Source: Phylloscopus collybita (lineage: Eukaryota > Chordata > Aves > Passeriformes > Phylloscopidae). Taken from it: a stretch of 64,000 nt of DNA. Numbering within the stretch: the stretch's first letter is position 1; each line of letters opens with the position of its first letter. The stretch lies in contig JAJNNQ010000011.1 in the NCBI GenBank assembly GCA_027886175.1, positions 2,976,001 to 3,040,000 of the forward strand, read 5' to 3'. The position numbers and the translations under genes are program-made. The notes beneath the pieces are model-generated. The model saw nothing but the letters and a program-made list of their open reading frames with translations, was not told the DNA's origin and did no database searches. Of this stretch, positions 22,414-30,263 are shown one piece after another.

Positions 22414-24240
22414 ATGGGTCAGGGAATTTCTGGTCCGGAAAGAGACGTTTATGAACGTATGCTTAAGCTCTTACAGCAACATGATAAAACTCTGCCTTCG
22501 CATGATTTAAAACTTATATTACGCTGGGTAGCGGCAGAAGTCCCGGGAGTAACGGAATCCACGATCTTTACGTTAGATCTGTGGGATGAGGCGGGAGTTA
22601 AGTTATGGGACTCTGCCACGAAAGGAAACAAAGCCGTTGCACAAATGCTGCCCTCTTGGAGGGTGATTTTTGAAGCCTTGAAGGCTCAGAACAATTCCCA
22701 AAAGGCAGAGAAACCTTGTACTGCTACTGCTGATTCTCAGTCTACCTTAAAAGTCGAAGACACTGCTGCTAAAAACCAGAACGCTGCTATCTCTAAAACT
22801 GCTGCTATCTCGGAAGACTCCCCGAATTCCTTGAATTCCGAGGAAACTGCATCCCAGTGCTTGTCTACTTCACCCCCCCTCCCGCCGCACAAATCCCCTG
22901 CTGCTTCTGCGTTGTGTGTTGAGGGAAAAAGGGAGGGGGGTCCCTCGCGCCGACCTGTAAAGGCTTTTGCTGCTCACTATGACGATGAAGACAGTGGTCC
23001 GGAGGAGGATCCCTTCGACCCTGGACTCATAGACCCTGACAAGGAGCCTAATTTGTTTCCCCCTGACCCCCATGACTACTGGCTCCGCTTAAAACAACAG
23101 GCATTAAGAGAGGGGGATCTTGAGGTTGCTGGGAGGATTGTGGCTCCGGTGATTTATACTGGTACTAGGAAACGTTCAGCGCACTGGGAACAGCTTTCTT
23201 TCTCTGAGATTAAAGAGTTGCGGCGAGCAGCTACAGATCATGGTATTGGGTCACCGCATTTTACAAGTTTGCTTGATTCTGTATTTGCTGCCCACACTAT
23301 GACCCCGTATGATTTAAAAACCCTCTCCAGAATACTGTTAACTCCCGTACAATACAGCTTATGGGAAAAGGAGTGGGAAAAGGGCTTGCAAAGCCTGCTG
23401 TTAACTTATATGGGCCATGCAAATCCAGCCCTGGCTGCTCTTACTATCAGGCAGCTAATGGGAACAGGTCCATTTTCTGACCCTGCTACTCAGGCGCGTG
23501 AATGCCCGCGGGAGGCTCTAGATGGGGCTCGTGATGCGGCGCGCCAGGCTTTCCTTAAGGTCCCTGATGCAAAAACACCCCTGAAGGCATTTACAACTAT
23601 TGTCCAGGGACCCCAGGAGCCGTATATGCAATTTATTGATCGCCTCAAGCAGGCACTGGAACGTCAGATTGATAATGCAGATGCTCGTGAAATCTTGCTT
23701 TTAAAACTTGCTGTTGAAAATGCAAATGCTGACTGTAAAAAACTCCTAAAGTCCCTGCCGAACCAGGAACCGACCATTGTTGAAATGGTTGAGGCATGTA
23801 ATCGTATTGGGACTCTGGAACATCAGTATGAGGCTATGGCTGCAGCTTTTGCAGCAGCTAAGGGTACGACACCCGTTTGCTATAAATGTCATAAACCCGG
23901 TCACCTGAAAAAACACTGCGTTGCTCGGGAAGGAGCCAAATCTAAGATCCCTGATATATGCCCTCGGTGTCGTAAGGGTCGTCATTTTCCTAATGAATGT
24001 CATTCTAAGTATGATTCTGAAGGTCGCCTGATCCAGGGAAACTGGAACAGGAGCGCGGATGGCCGGAGACGCGTGACGATACAAATCCCCCCCCGGCCCC
24101 CGGCACAGTACGTCCGACCACAGACGCCAGCGCCAGCTCCGCCAGCCCCGCAGCCACAGCCCAGCCAAGGACCATCTCAAGCCTACGTCCAGCAACCCCC
24201 GGCAGCTTCGCCATGGACCTGGCAACCTCAGACACAGTAA
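22414..24240 (+). CDS. gag: gag polyprotein of the young provirus
   Basis: 608 residues, intact: matrix, capsid and nucleocapsid structural polyprotein. MGQGISG gives an N-myristoylation start for membrane targeting. A variable Ser/Pro-rich region lies around 100-200, followed by capsid with the major homology region QGPQEPYMQFIDRLKQAL at about 398-415. Two CCHC knuckles for RNA packaging are CYKCHKPGHLKKHC (489-502) and CPRCRKGRHFPNEC (516-529), then a Pro/Gln-rich tail. I find no PPxY or P(T/S)AP late motif. The heptamer G GGA AAC at 24036-24042 lies in the Gag frame just after knuckle 2, so a fraction of ribosomes should shift -1 into the protease frame. The layout is betaretrovirus-like. 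Confidence 0.92.
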   Translation: MGQGISGPERDVYERMLKLLQQHDKTLPSHDLKLILRWVAAEVPGVTESTIFTLDLWDEAGVKLWDSATKGNKAVAQMLPSWRVIFEALKAQNNSQKAEKPCTATADSQSTLKVEDTAAKNQNAAISKTAAISEDSPNSLNSEETASQCLSTSPPLPPHKSPAASALCVEGKREGGPSRRPVKAFAAHYDDEDSGPEEDPFDPGLIDPDKEPNLFPPDPHDYWLRLKQQALREGDLEVAGRIVAPVIYTGTRKRSAHWEQLSFSEIKELRRAATDHGIGSPHFTSLLDSVFAAHTMTPYDLKTLSRILLTPVQYSLWEKEWEKGLQSLLLTYMGHANPALAALTIRQLMGTGPFSDPATQARECPREALDGARDAARQAFLKVPDAKTPLKAFTTIVQGPQEPYMQFIDRLKQALERQIDNADAREILLLKLAVENANADCKKLLKSLPNQEPTIVEMVEACNRIGTLEHQYEAMAAAFAAAKGTTPVCYKCHKPGHLKKHCVAREGAKSKIPDICPRCRKGRHFPNECHSKYDSEGRLIQGNWNRSADGRRRVTIQIPPRPPAQYVRPQTPAPAPPAPQPQPSQGPSQAYVQQPPAASPWTWQPQTQ

Positions 24241-24890
24241 CGTTGCTTGATTCTACTGTTCATTTACTCCCTACAGGAATTTTTGGTCCACCGGGACCCC
24301 AGACGAGTGCCTTGCTCGTGGGCAGGTCCTCAACTACCATCCAAGGACTTTTTGTTTTGCCAGGAGTCATAGACTCGGACTCTGTAGGGGAAATAAAAAT
24401 AATGGCTTGGACTCCTTTTCCACCTTGTACTGTTCCACGAGGGGCATGTATTGCACAATTGATCCCCTTTACACACAGTTTAACACCCCCTGTACCAGAG
24501 TGTAACACAAGAGAGGGAGGGTTTGGTTCCACAGGTACCCCAGAAATATTGTGGGTGCAGGAAATTTCTAATAAACGTCCTGTGTATACATGTACCTTGA
24601 CACTGCGGGGACAGCAGGTGACAGTCACCGGGATTCTGGATACGGGTGCGGACGTGAGTATAGTCTCTCAGGCCAAGTGGCCCCCCACTTGGCCCCTCAC
24701 CGAGGTATCACAAACCCTCACTGGGATTGGGGGACATAGCAACAGTCATCAAAGTCTCTGTCCCATACAGGTGACAGGACCTGATGGTCGCATAGCCTGT
24801 GTTAGGCCATTTGTGTTACCTGTGCCTATGGTGTTGTGGGGACGGGATGTGCTCTCTCAGTGGGGAATAAAAATGCAGTCAGATTTTTAA
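24009..24890 (+). CDS. pro: dUTPase-like domain and aspartic protease (pro)
   Basis: Expressed as Gag-Pro by frameshift; the frame is open 24009-24890. The N-terminal part is dUTPase-derived: GVIDSDSVGEI and VPRGACIAQLIPF match family motifs, and GGFGSTG resembles the terminal P-loop. Motif 3 has Ser where the catalytic Tyr is expected (GVIDxDYxGE), so the enzyme may be inactive. The protease follows with ILDTGADVSIVS (active Asp codon at 24639) and flap-like sequence GIGGHSNSH; it would mature Gag-Pol. dUTPase fused ahead of protease is typical of betaretroviruses. The frame ends TTT TAA, overlapping pol. Confidence 0.88.
24036..24042 (+). promoter_or_regulatory. gag/pro -1 ribosomal frameshift site, G GGA AAC
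   Basis: Canonical X XXY YYZ heptamer in the correct gag phase (codons GGA at 24037, AAC at 24040). The protease frame is closed by TAA at 24006-24008 and opens from 24009, so the shift must fall between 24009 and gag's stop at 24240; this is the only classic heptamer I found there. The GC-rich sequence downstream (AGCGCGGATGGCCGGAGACG) could fold into the required stem or pseudoknot. Confidence 0.8.
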
Positions 24891-27556
24891 TTGGGGCCAT
24901 TGCGGCGCGTAGCACCCTGAAATTAACCTGGAAAACTGAGACACCTGTCTGGGTGGATCAATGGCCCCTTCCCTTTCCCAAATTACGCGCACTCACTGAC
25001 CTTGTCCAGGAGCAGCTGGAAAAGGGACGTATAGTCCCTTCTACCAGTCCCTGGAACTCACCTGTATTTGTTGTTAAAAAACAAAGTGGCAAGTGGCGCT
25101 TGCTCCAAGATCTCCGTAAAGTTAATGATGTTATTGAGGACATGGGGACCCTTCAGCCTGGTTTACCTTCCCCTACCATGATTCCCCGTGATTGGCATCT
25201 CACAGTAATAGATTTAAAGGACTGCTTCTTTGATATTCCTTTGCACCCTGATGATGCTCCTAAATTTGCCTTTTCTGTTCCTAGCCTTAATTTACAAGCC
25301 CCCTTGCAAAGGTACCATTGGCGATTTTTACCCCAAGGAATGAAAAACTCCCCCACGATATGTATGTGGTTTGTTGCGGGGGTCCTAGCCCCCATTCGTA
25401 AGCAAATGCCCGCTGCTTTGATATATCATTATATGGATGACATTCTTGTTGCGGCAGAACAACAGGAAATCATGGAGGAAGCCCTAGCCCTTGTCACTGC
25501 TGCTGTAACCCAAGCAGGACTTTGTATTTCTCCTGAAAAAATTCAGCGTCAGCCCCCCTGGAAATATTTGGGATGGCGCATTAGGACCCAGAGTATTTCT
25601 CCTCAGCCTTTGCAAATTCATGCTGACATTCGTACTTTGCATGATGCCCAGAAACTTCTGGGAAAGATAAATTGGGTTCGTTCCTTATTGGGAATTTCAA
25701 ACACTGAATTAGCCCCTCTATTTGAGTTGCTGAAGGGGGAGTCTGATCTCCTTTCACCCCGGCACCTCTCACCAGAGGCCTGCCAAGCACTGCAATTGGT
25801 AGCTGATGCTATTTCCAGTCGGCAAGCAGCCCGATGGGCCCCTGAGTTGCCTTTTTCACTGATAATTCTGAATCCAGGTAAACAACCTCATGCTTTAATT
25901 TTTCAGTGGGATCCTAAAGCGCCCGACCCCTTGCTGATTATTGAATGGATTTTTTTGCCACATCAGATGTCTAAAACTGTAACTACACAACATGAAATGT
26001 TTGCTATGCTTATTGTTAAGGCAAGACAGAGACTTACCACACTTGCAGGTGTGGATTTCTGTTATATTTGTTTGCCTGTTACTACTTTTTATTTACAGTG
26101 GCTGATGCAACAATCTGAAGTTTTTCAAATTGCCCTTGCAGATTTTTCTGGACAGCTTTCTACACATCCCCCTAAGCACAGACTTGTAGCCACCAGTTTT
26201 AACCTCCTGATGCGTCCTAAAAGAAGTGAGATCCCTTTACAAGCTTTAACTGTTTTTACAGATGGTTCCGGACGCACTCAGAAGTCAGTACTGCTGTGGT
26301 GGAACACTGATCTCGCCCGGTGGGACTCAGATGTCGCTACAGTTTCGGGTTCCCCCCAGATTGCTGAATTAGCAGCTGTTGTTCGAGCCTTTCAACGTTT
26401 TGTTGCTCCTTTAAACTTAATAACAGATTCTGCTTATGTTGCAGGCCTTGTGGAGAGAGCTGAAGCTGCTGTTTTAAAAGATGTACCTAACAAGGATCTG
26501 TTTTACTGGTTGCAACAACTTGTTTACCTTTTAGATAACAGACAGCACCCCTATTTTGTTATGCATGTTAGGTCTCACACTACTTTGCCTGGTTTTATTG
26601 CAGAAGGAAACCGCCAGGCAGACTTGCTTACTTTAACTGTTCATTTACCAGATCGCTTCTCTCAGGCTAAACTTAGCCACTCTTTCTTTCATCAGAATGC
26701 TGCTGCACTTGCTCGCACCTTTGATTTGACTACACGCCAAGCTGCTAGTATTGTGGCTGTGTGCCCAGATTGCCAGAGGCACTCCTTCCCTGCCCTTGCT
26801 GGAGGTGTTAACCCTAGAGGACTCGAAAGCCTCCAGATTTGGCAAACAGATGTAACTCACTTCCCTGAATTTGGGAGACTCAAGTACATTCACTCCTCTA
26901 TTGATACCTTTTCAGGTGCCTTATTTGCCTCCTGCCACACAGGAGAATCAGCAAAGGACGTGTGTCGTCACTTTTCAAATGCTTTTGCAGTTCTTGGTGT
27001 TCCCTTACAGGTTAAAACTGATAATGGGCCAGCATACATTTCCCAGAGAGTTGCGAACTTTTTCGCTCTCTGGGGAGTAACACACAAGACGGGGATTCCT
27101 CACTCTCCCACAGGACAAGCTATTATTGAAAGGGCTCATGCTTCACTTAAACGCCTTTTGTTGCAACAGAAAGGGGGAATGGGGAATTCCACCCCGGCAG
27201 AGCGATTGCAGAAAGCATTGTATGTGTTTAACTTTTTAAATTGCTCACTCATGGATCCGAATCCACCGATTGTAAGGCATTTTGGCAGCAGCCCCAAGCT
27301 GGAAGTAAAGCAGAAAGCCCCGGTTTTAATTAAGGATCCTGAGACGGGTAAAATTATGGGACCCTATCCCCTTGTCACATGGGGAAGAGGTTTTGCTTGT
27401 GTCTCCACAGAGATCGGCCCCAGATGGCTTCCGGCCAAGAATGTGAGACCTTTCAGAGAACCTCTGCAGACCTCCCCTGAGGATCCTAATCAACCTGGCA
27501 CTCCACCTGCAGTTTCGCCTGCTCCACCCTCGCCTTCTCCCCTCTCAGACAGCTGA
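24836..27556 (+). CDS. pol: pol: reverse transcriptase, RNase H, integrase
   Basis: About 890-906 residues, in the -1 frame relative to pro; entry is probably by a second -1 shift close to the pro stop (A GAT TTT TAA region, 24881-24890), so the ATG at 24836 need not be used. RT: VIDLKDCFFDI and catalytic YMDD at residue about 199. RNase H: FTDGSG (Asp about 476), AELAAV, LITDSAYV and GNRQADLL. Integrase: zinc ligands His615, His619, Cys643 and Cys646, and catalytic Asp672, Asp729 and Glu765 with exactly 35 residues between the last two. The Pro-rich C-terminus ends 33 bp before the next ATG. Every catalytic residue I can identify is present. It copies the RNA genome and inserts it into host DNA. 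Confidence 0.92.
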   Translation: MGTGCALSVGNKNAVRFLIGAIAARSTLKLTWKTETPVWVDQWPLPFPKLRALTDLVQEQLEKGRIVPSTSPWNSPVFVVKKQSGKWRLLQDLRKVNDVIEDMGTLQPGLPSPTMIPRDWHLTVIDLKDCFFDIPLHPDDAPKFAFSVPSLNLQAPLQRYHWRFLPQGMKNSPTICMWFVAGVLAPIRKQMPAALIYHYMDDILVAAEQQEIMEEALALVTAAVTQAGLCISPEKIQRQPPWKYLGWRIRTQSISPQPLQIHADIRTLHDAQKLLGKINWVRSLLGISNTELAPLFELLKGESDLLSPRHLSPEACQALQLVADAISSRQAARWAPELPFSLIILNPGKQPHALIFQWDPKAPDPLLIIEWIFLPHQMSKTVTTQHEMFAMLIVKARQRLTTLAGVDFCYICLPVTTFYLQWLMQQSEVFQIALADFSGQLSTHPPKHRLVATSFNLLMRPKRSEIPLQALTVFTDGSGRTQKSVLLWWNTDLARWDSDVATVSGSPQIAELAAVVRAFQRFVAPLNLITDSAYVAGLVERAEAAVLKDVPNKDLFYWLQQLVYLLDNRQHPYFVMHVRSHTTLPGFIAEGNRQADLLTLTVHLPDRFSQAKLSHSFFHQNAAALARTFDLTTRQAASIVAVCPDCQRHSFPALAGGVNPRGLESLQIWQTDVTHFPEFGRLKYIHSSIDTFSGALFASCHTGESAKDVCRHFSNAFAVLGVPLQVKTDNGPAYISQRVANFFALWGVTHKTGIPHSPTGQAIIERAHASLKRLLLQQKGGMGNSTPAERLQKALYVFNFLNCSLMDPNPPIVRHFGSSPKLEVKQKAPVLIKDPETGKIMGPYPLVTWGRGFACVSTEIGPRWLPAKNVRPFREPLQTSPEDPNQPGTPPAVSPAPPSPSPLSDS

Positions 27557-27588
27557 ATCCAGAGACTGCTGAGAGCCTGCACCCACCT

Positions 27589-28224
27589 ATGCCAAGCGAA
27601 GAACGACGAAGGCACCTACATCGTCTTCGACTGTTGACACAGAAACCCCTACAACAACTCGAACAGCTTTTGCAACGACGCTTGCGTTGGACAAATGAGG
27701 AAGATTTGGGACAGATAATAACTGTATTTACTTGTGGTGATAATCCTATTCCATATCACACCTGTTTGCATTGCGGAAAACGTGATTGTGCTGCTTGGAT
27801 AAAAATCTATTGTGGGGGTTGTGGCCATAAGGTGTGGGTGTTTCAGAACCATTGGAGAAATTACCTCCTTTGTGGGACTTGTTTTCATAATTGGAGCAGA
27901 GATACTTGGTACAATGCTATAAGTAAGTACACTGGATTACCTTGGTATAAAGGGTTAAGCTTGATTGAAGATCTAGCGGCCCGAGAGAGATTGCATTTGG
28001 CTTGGCGCCTGGATCGCCTTGTGAATCGGTTAACAGCAGAAAAGAATACTCAAGTATTAGAACATAGGTGTAAGGTAGGCTTAAAGATTCCACAAATTTG
28101 GCAGATAGAGGATAGTGAGTGGGAAGCTACATGCCGCAGGCATGCTGTGATACCTGCTGATCTGCAAACTGGAAGACCCAGAAGCAGTCGAAAGACACAT
28201 TCAAAGAACTCGCAGAGTGCTTAG
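27589..28224 (+). CDS. Unrecognised cysteine-rich accessory frame X1
   Basis: 211 residues between pol and env, which simple retroviruses do not have. It starts at ATG 27589; the same frame is open upstream into the end of pol and is -1 relative to pol. An Arg/Leu-rich N-terminal helix (to about residue 35) is followed by a zinc-binding-like core: Cys49, CLHC 59-62, Cys67, CGGC 75-78 (then GH) and CGTC 95-98 (then FH). Next come aromatic sequence (HNWSRDTWYNA, GLPWYKG), a charged helical region and a basic Ser-rich tail. No signal peptide or membrane span is seen. Spacing of CLxCG and CxxCF resembles X2, suggesting paralogy. Position recalls lentiviral accessory genes, but I recognise no homologue. 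Being intact in a young provirus argues it is a real viral gene. Function unknown. Confidence 0.75.
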   Translation: MPSEERRRHLHRLRLLTQKPLQQLEQLLQRRLRWTNEEDLGQIITVFTCGDNPIPYHTCLHCGKRDCAAWIKIYCGGCGHKVWVFQNHWRNYLLCGTCFHNWSRDTWYNAISKYTGLPWYKGLSLIEDLAARERLHLAWRLDRLVNRLTAEKNTQVLEHRCKVGLKIPQIWQIEDSEWEATCRRHAVIPADLQTGRPRSSRKTHSKNSQSA

Positions 28225-28699
28225 TTCGCTATTGCAGAAACATAGTGATGGTAATGTTGATGATATAATACATGAATTGCTTTATGCTCAAGTTCGTGCA
28301 GAAAGACGTGTAGAAAAGGTAGCACGGTGTCGGTCACATAATTTTAGCTGTTACCCTGTTGTGACTGCTGTTTGTCTACAGTGTGGTGCACGAACTACTC
28401 GTAGAATTTCATATATTGCTAGTATTTTATGTTTCTTTTGCTTTCGAGATATTAATACAACATTTACTCCACTTGCATTTATTAGGGATCAATTAGGGCC
28501 TGAAGTGCTTCGACAGCACCTGTCTGGTCCTAGACATTTTTCACGCTTTAATTTACAGAGATTTTTGCAGAGAATAGAATCGTTAGATCAACGTGCTTTA
28601 GCTATTACTGTGTATAATCAAACAAGAGATAACCTGATCGTTAAGTTGTGGGATAAGCAAACTATAATCAAAACAAAATGTGGAAAATTCATATATTAA
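28151..28699 (+). CDS. Unrecognised cysteine-rich accessory frame X2, no AUG
   Basis: Open from 28151 (after TGA 28148) to TAA at about 28699, overlapping the end of X1 and the first 22 bases of env. The frame contains no ATG at all. A product would need a start supplied by splicing, a non-AUG codon (GTG at 28217) or a +1 shift from X1. It is helical at the start (VDDIIHELLYAQVRAERRVE), then Cys-rich: counted from GTG 28217, Cys38, His41, Cys45, CLQC 53-56 and CFFC 72-75, with a hydrophobic stretch between the last two pairs, then Leu/Phe/Arg-rich helices. The order of a CLxCG pair and a CxxCF pair parallels X1, consistent with an old tandem duplication within the virus. I recognise no family. 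Confidence 0.6.
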   Translation, partial: YLLICKLEDPEAVERHIQRTRRVLSSLLQKHSDGNVDDIIHELLYAQVRAERRVEKVARCRSHNFSCYPVVTAVCLQCGARTTRRISYIASILCFFCFRDINTTFTPLAFIRDQLGPEVLRQHLSGPRHFSRFNLQRFLQRIESLDQRALAITVYNQTRDNLIVKLWDKQTIIKTKCGKFIY

Positions 28700-30075
28700 C
28701 TCTTTTATACTTAAGGATTCTTTATATAGAGGAAGTGACTGCCATGCCACCCCTTCCTGAACGCAATGTATGGCTTACGCTTGCTGAAGCTTTGAATGAG
28801 TCTACACTGTGCCTGTCCATGACCTCTCCTGGTGATCCTTTCCAGACTTGCCTGATAGCTATACCTTTGGGGAAAACTGAATGGGATACCCTATACAATG
28901 AAACAATGCACAGGGATTGTACTGCCCCAGGCCGAATTGAGCCATTGTGGTGGTGTTATGATAGATATCGAAAACAAAATAATAGAAATGCTGGGTGGTA
29001 CTTTGTTAATGATAAAGGGTTGGGGGTGAACAAGGTTTCTGATTTCTCCCCCCTTTCCTTGCCACCCCAGGAATTGGACATTTTTGGATCCATGCAAGCT
29101 TTTGCATGTTTTTACTTAAACTACACCGCTGGGCCTTTTCAGGAAGTTTCAGGCACGGGGATTTATGCCAATGCCTCTGCCTGGTGCAATCATACCCTGC
29201 CGCAGCCCATTACACCTGGGACTGCTTCTATTGGCCTGATGGATAATATATTTATGATATGTGGAAACAGAGCTTGGAAGGGAATACCAGGAAGGTCTGT
29301 AGGAGGACCTTGTACCTTTGGGAGGCTAACCATGTTTCACTCTTTTCGGGATAACTTGCCAATGCTGCGCAGCTTAGTAAGAGCAAAACGTAGCACACAC
29401 ACATACAGCCCTGACTGTAATGATAATGTGGAGTTCTGGAACCTTGGAGCCCGAATCTTTGCCTCTATCATTCCAGCTATAGGTACAGCACATGCATTGA
29501 AGACTTTGAATAATCTTGGCTGCTGGCTTGCGAAACAAACTAATGCTACTAGCTCTGCTTTAACAGGCTTGCTAACAGATGTTGACAGTATTAGGCATGC
29601 AACCCTTCAGAACAGGGCTGCGATTGATTTTTTGCTTTTAGCCCATGGACACGGTTGTGAAGATTTTGAAGGCTTATGCTGTATGAATCTGTCGGACAAC
29701 TCCTTGTCTATTCATGCTAGCATACAGGCTCTTCGGGACAGCGTGACCAAATTAAGAGTAGTAGATGATAGTGACTGGCTTGGACACTTGCTTGGCGGAT
29801 GGGGACTCACTGGCTGGCTTAAACATTTAGCTAAAACAGGAATTTATATTTTAGCCATATTGTTGCTGATGATGATTTGCTTGCCATGTATCTTGCAATG
29901 TGTGCAGAGACTGATTGACAAGACCACCAAGAAGATCCTCTTGGTAGAACAGAAAGGGGGAGATGTGGGCCTGCAGGGCCTGGAGCTAGAGAGCCGAAGT
30001 GGAAGTATGGCTGCACTTATGTCAAGAGCAGAAGAGCTAGGCCTCAAGCCTTGGCACGGCAAAGCGGGATTTTGA
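28678..30075 (+). CDS. env: env glycoprotein of the young provirus
   Basis: 465 residues, intact: surface and transmembrane envelope glycoprotein that binds receptor and fuses membranes. The hydrophobic start MWKIHILTLLYLRILYI serves as signal peptide. A furin site RAKR at 235-238 separates a short surface subunit from the transmembrane subunit. The latter has the LQNRAAIDFLL immunosuppressive-type region and the disulphide motif CX6CC (Cys327, Cys334-335), so the subunits are probably covalently linked as in gamma/alpha types. The membrane span is about 388-408 (ILAILLLMMICLPCIL). The cytoplasmic tail runs across the polypurine tract and 112 bp into the 3' LTR. Several N-glycosylation sites are present. 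The transmembrane half is clearly alpharetrovirus-like, the surface half is short and unfamiliar. Its mRNA must be spliced. Confidence 0.92.
   Translation: MWKIHILTLLYLRILYIEEVTAMPPLPERNVWLTLAEALNESTLCLSMTSPGDPFQTCLIAIPLGKTEWDTLYNETMHRDCTAPGRIEPLWWCYDRYRKQNNRNAGWYFVNDKGLGVNKVSDFSPLSLPPQELDIFGSMQAFACFYLNYTAGPFQEVSGTGIYANASAWCNHTLPQPITPGTASIGLMDNIFMICGNRAWKGIPGRSVGGPCTFGRLTMFHSFRDNLPMLRSLVRAKRSTHTYSPDCNDNVEFWNLGARIFASIIPAIGTAHALKTLNNLGCWLAKQTNATSSALTGLLTDVDSIRHATLQNRAAIDFLLLAHGHGCEDFEGLCCMNLSDNSLSIHASIQALRDSVTKLRVVDDSDWLGHLLGGWGLTGWLKHLAKTGIYILAILLLMMICLPCILQCVQRLIDKTTKKILLVEQKGGDVGLQGLELESRSGSMAALMSRAEELGLKPWHGKAGF
29951..29963 (+). promoter_or_regulatory. Polypurine tract
   Basis: AGAAAGGGGGAGA directly before the 3' LTR, in the position that primes plus-strand DNA. 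It lies within the env reading frame (EQKGGD). Confidence 0.85.
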
Positions 30076-30263
30076 GAAAGTTGCTGTGATAGTGCATTTT
30101 AGGCATACCTGTGTTAGTTAGTACGAGGCATATGTTAAGCAATATCACTTGGCATGTATTACTTGTTATATAATGCGTGGGTATAAAAGCACAGCTAGGT
30201 GGATCAATAAACGGCTTCATATGGGCAATGTATGGAGTCCACGTCTCTTTGTCATCGCCATCA
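29964..30263 (+). repeat. 3' LTR of the young provirus
   Basis: 300 bp, identical by eye to the 5' LTR, followed by the target duplication CCCTC (30264-30268) and resumption of the interrupted ERVL pol at CTGTACTTGG. It encodes the last residues of env and the TAG-bounded frame end at 30075. Confidence 0.92.

Larger units (their letters stand above)
21946..30263 (+). mobile_element. Young complete alpha/beta-like endogenous retrovirus
   Basis: 8318-bp provirus inside the ERVL pol gene, with 300-bp LTRs at 21946-22245 and 29964-30263 that I find identical base for base. They are flanked by the 5-bp duplication CCCTC (21941-21945 and 30264-30268). Order: LTR, leader, gag, dUTPase-protease, pol, two cysteine-rich frames, env, LTR. 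All frames are open with their catalytic motifs present. LTR identity implies a recent insertion. Gag-Pro organisation is betaretrovirus-like, the Env transmembrane subunit alpharetrovirus-like; mosaic class II ERVs are known in birds. Whether it is expressed or infectious cannot be told from sequence. Confidence 0.92.

Noticed and set aside
23908..23914. AAAAAAC heptamer as gag/pro slip site
   Set aside because: It is out of the required phase in gag, and the protease frame is still closed by TAA at 24006.
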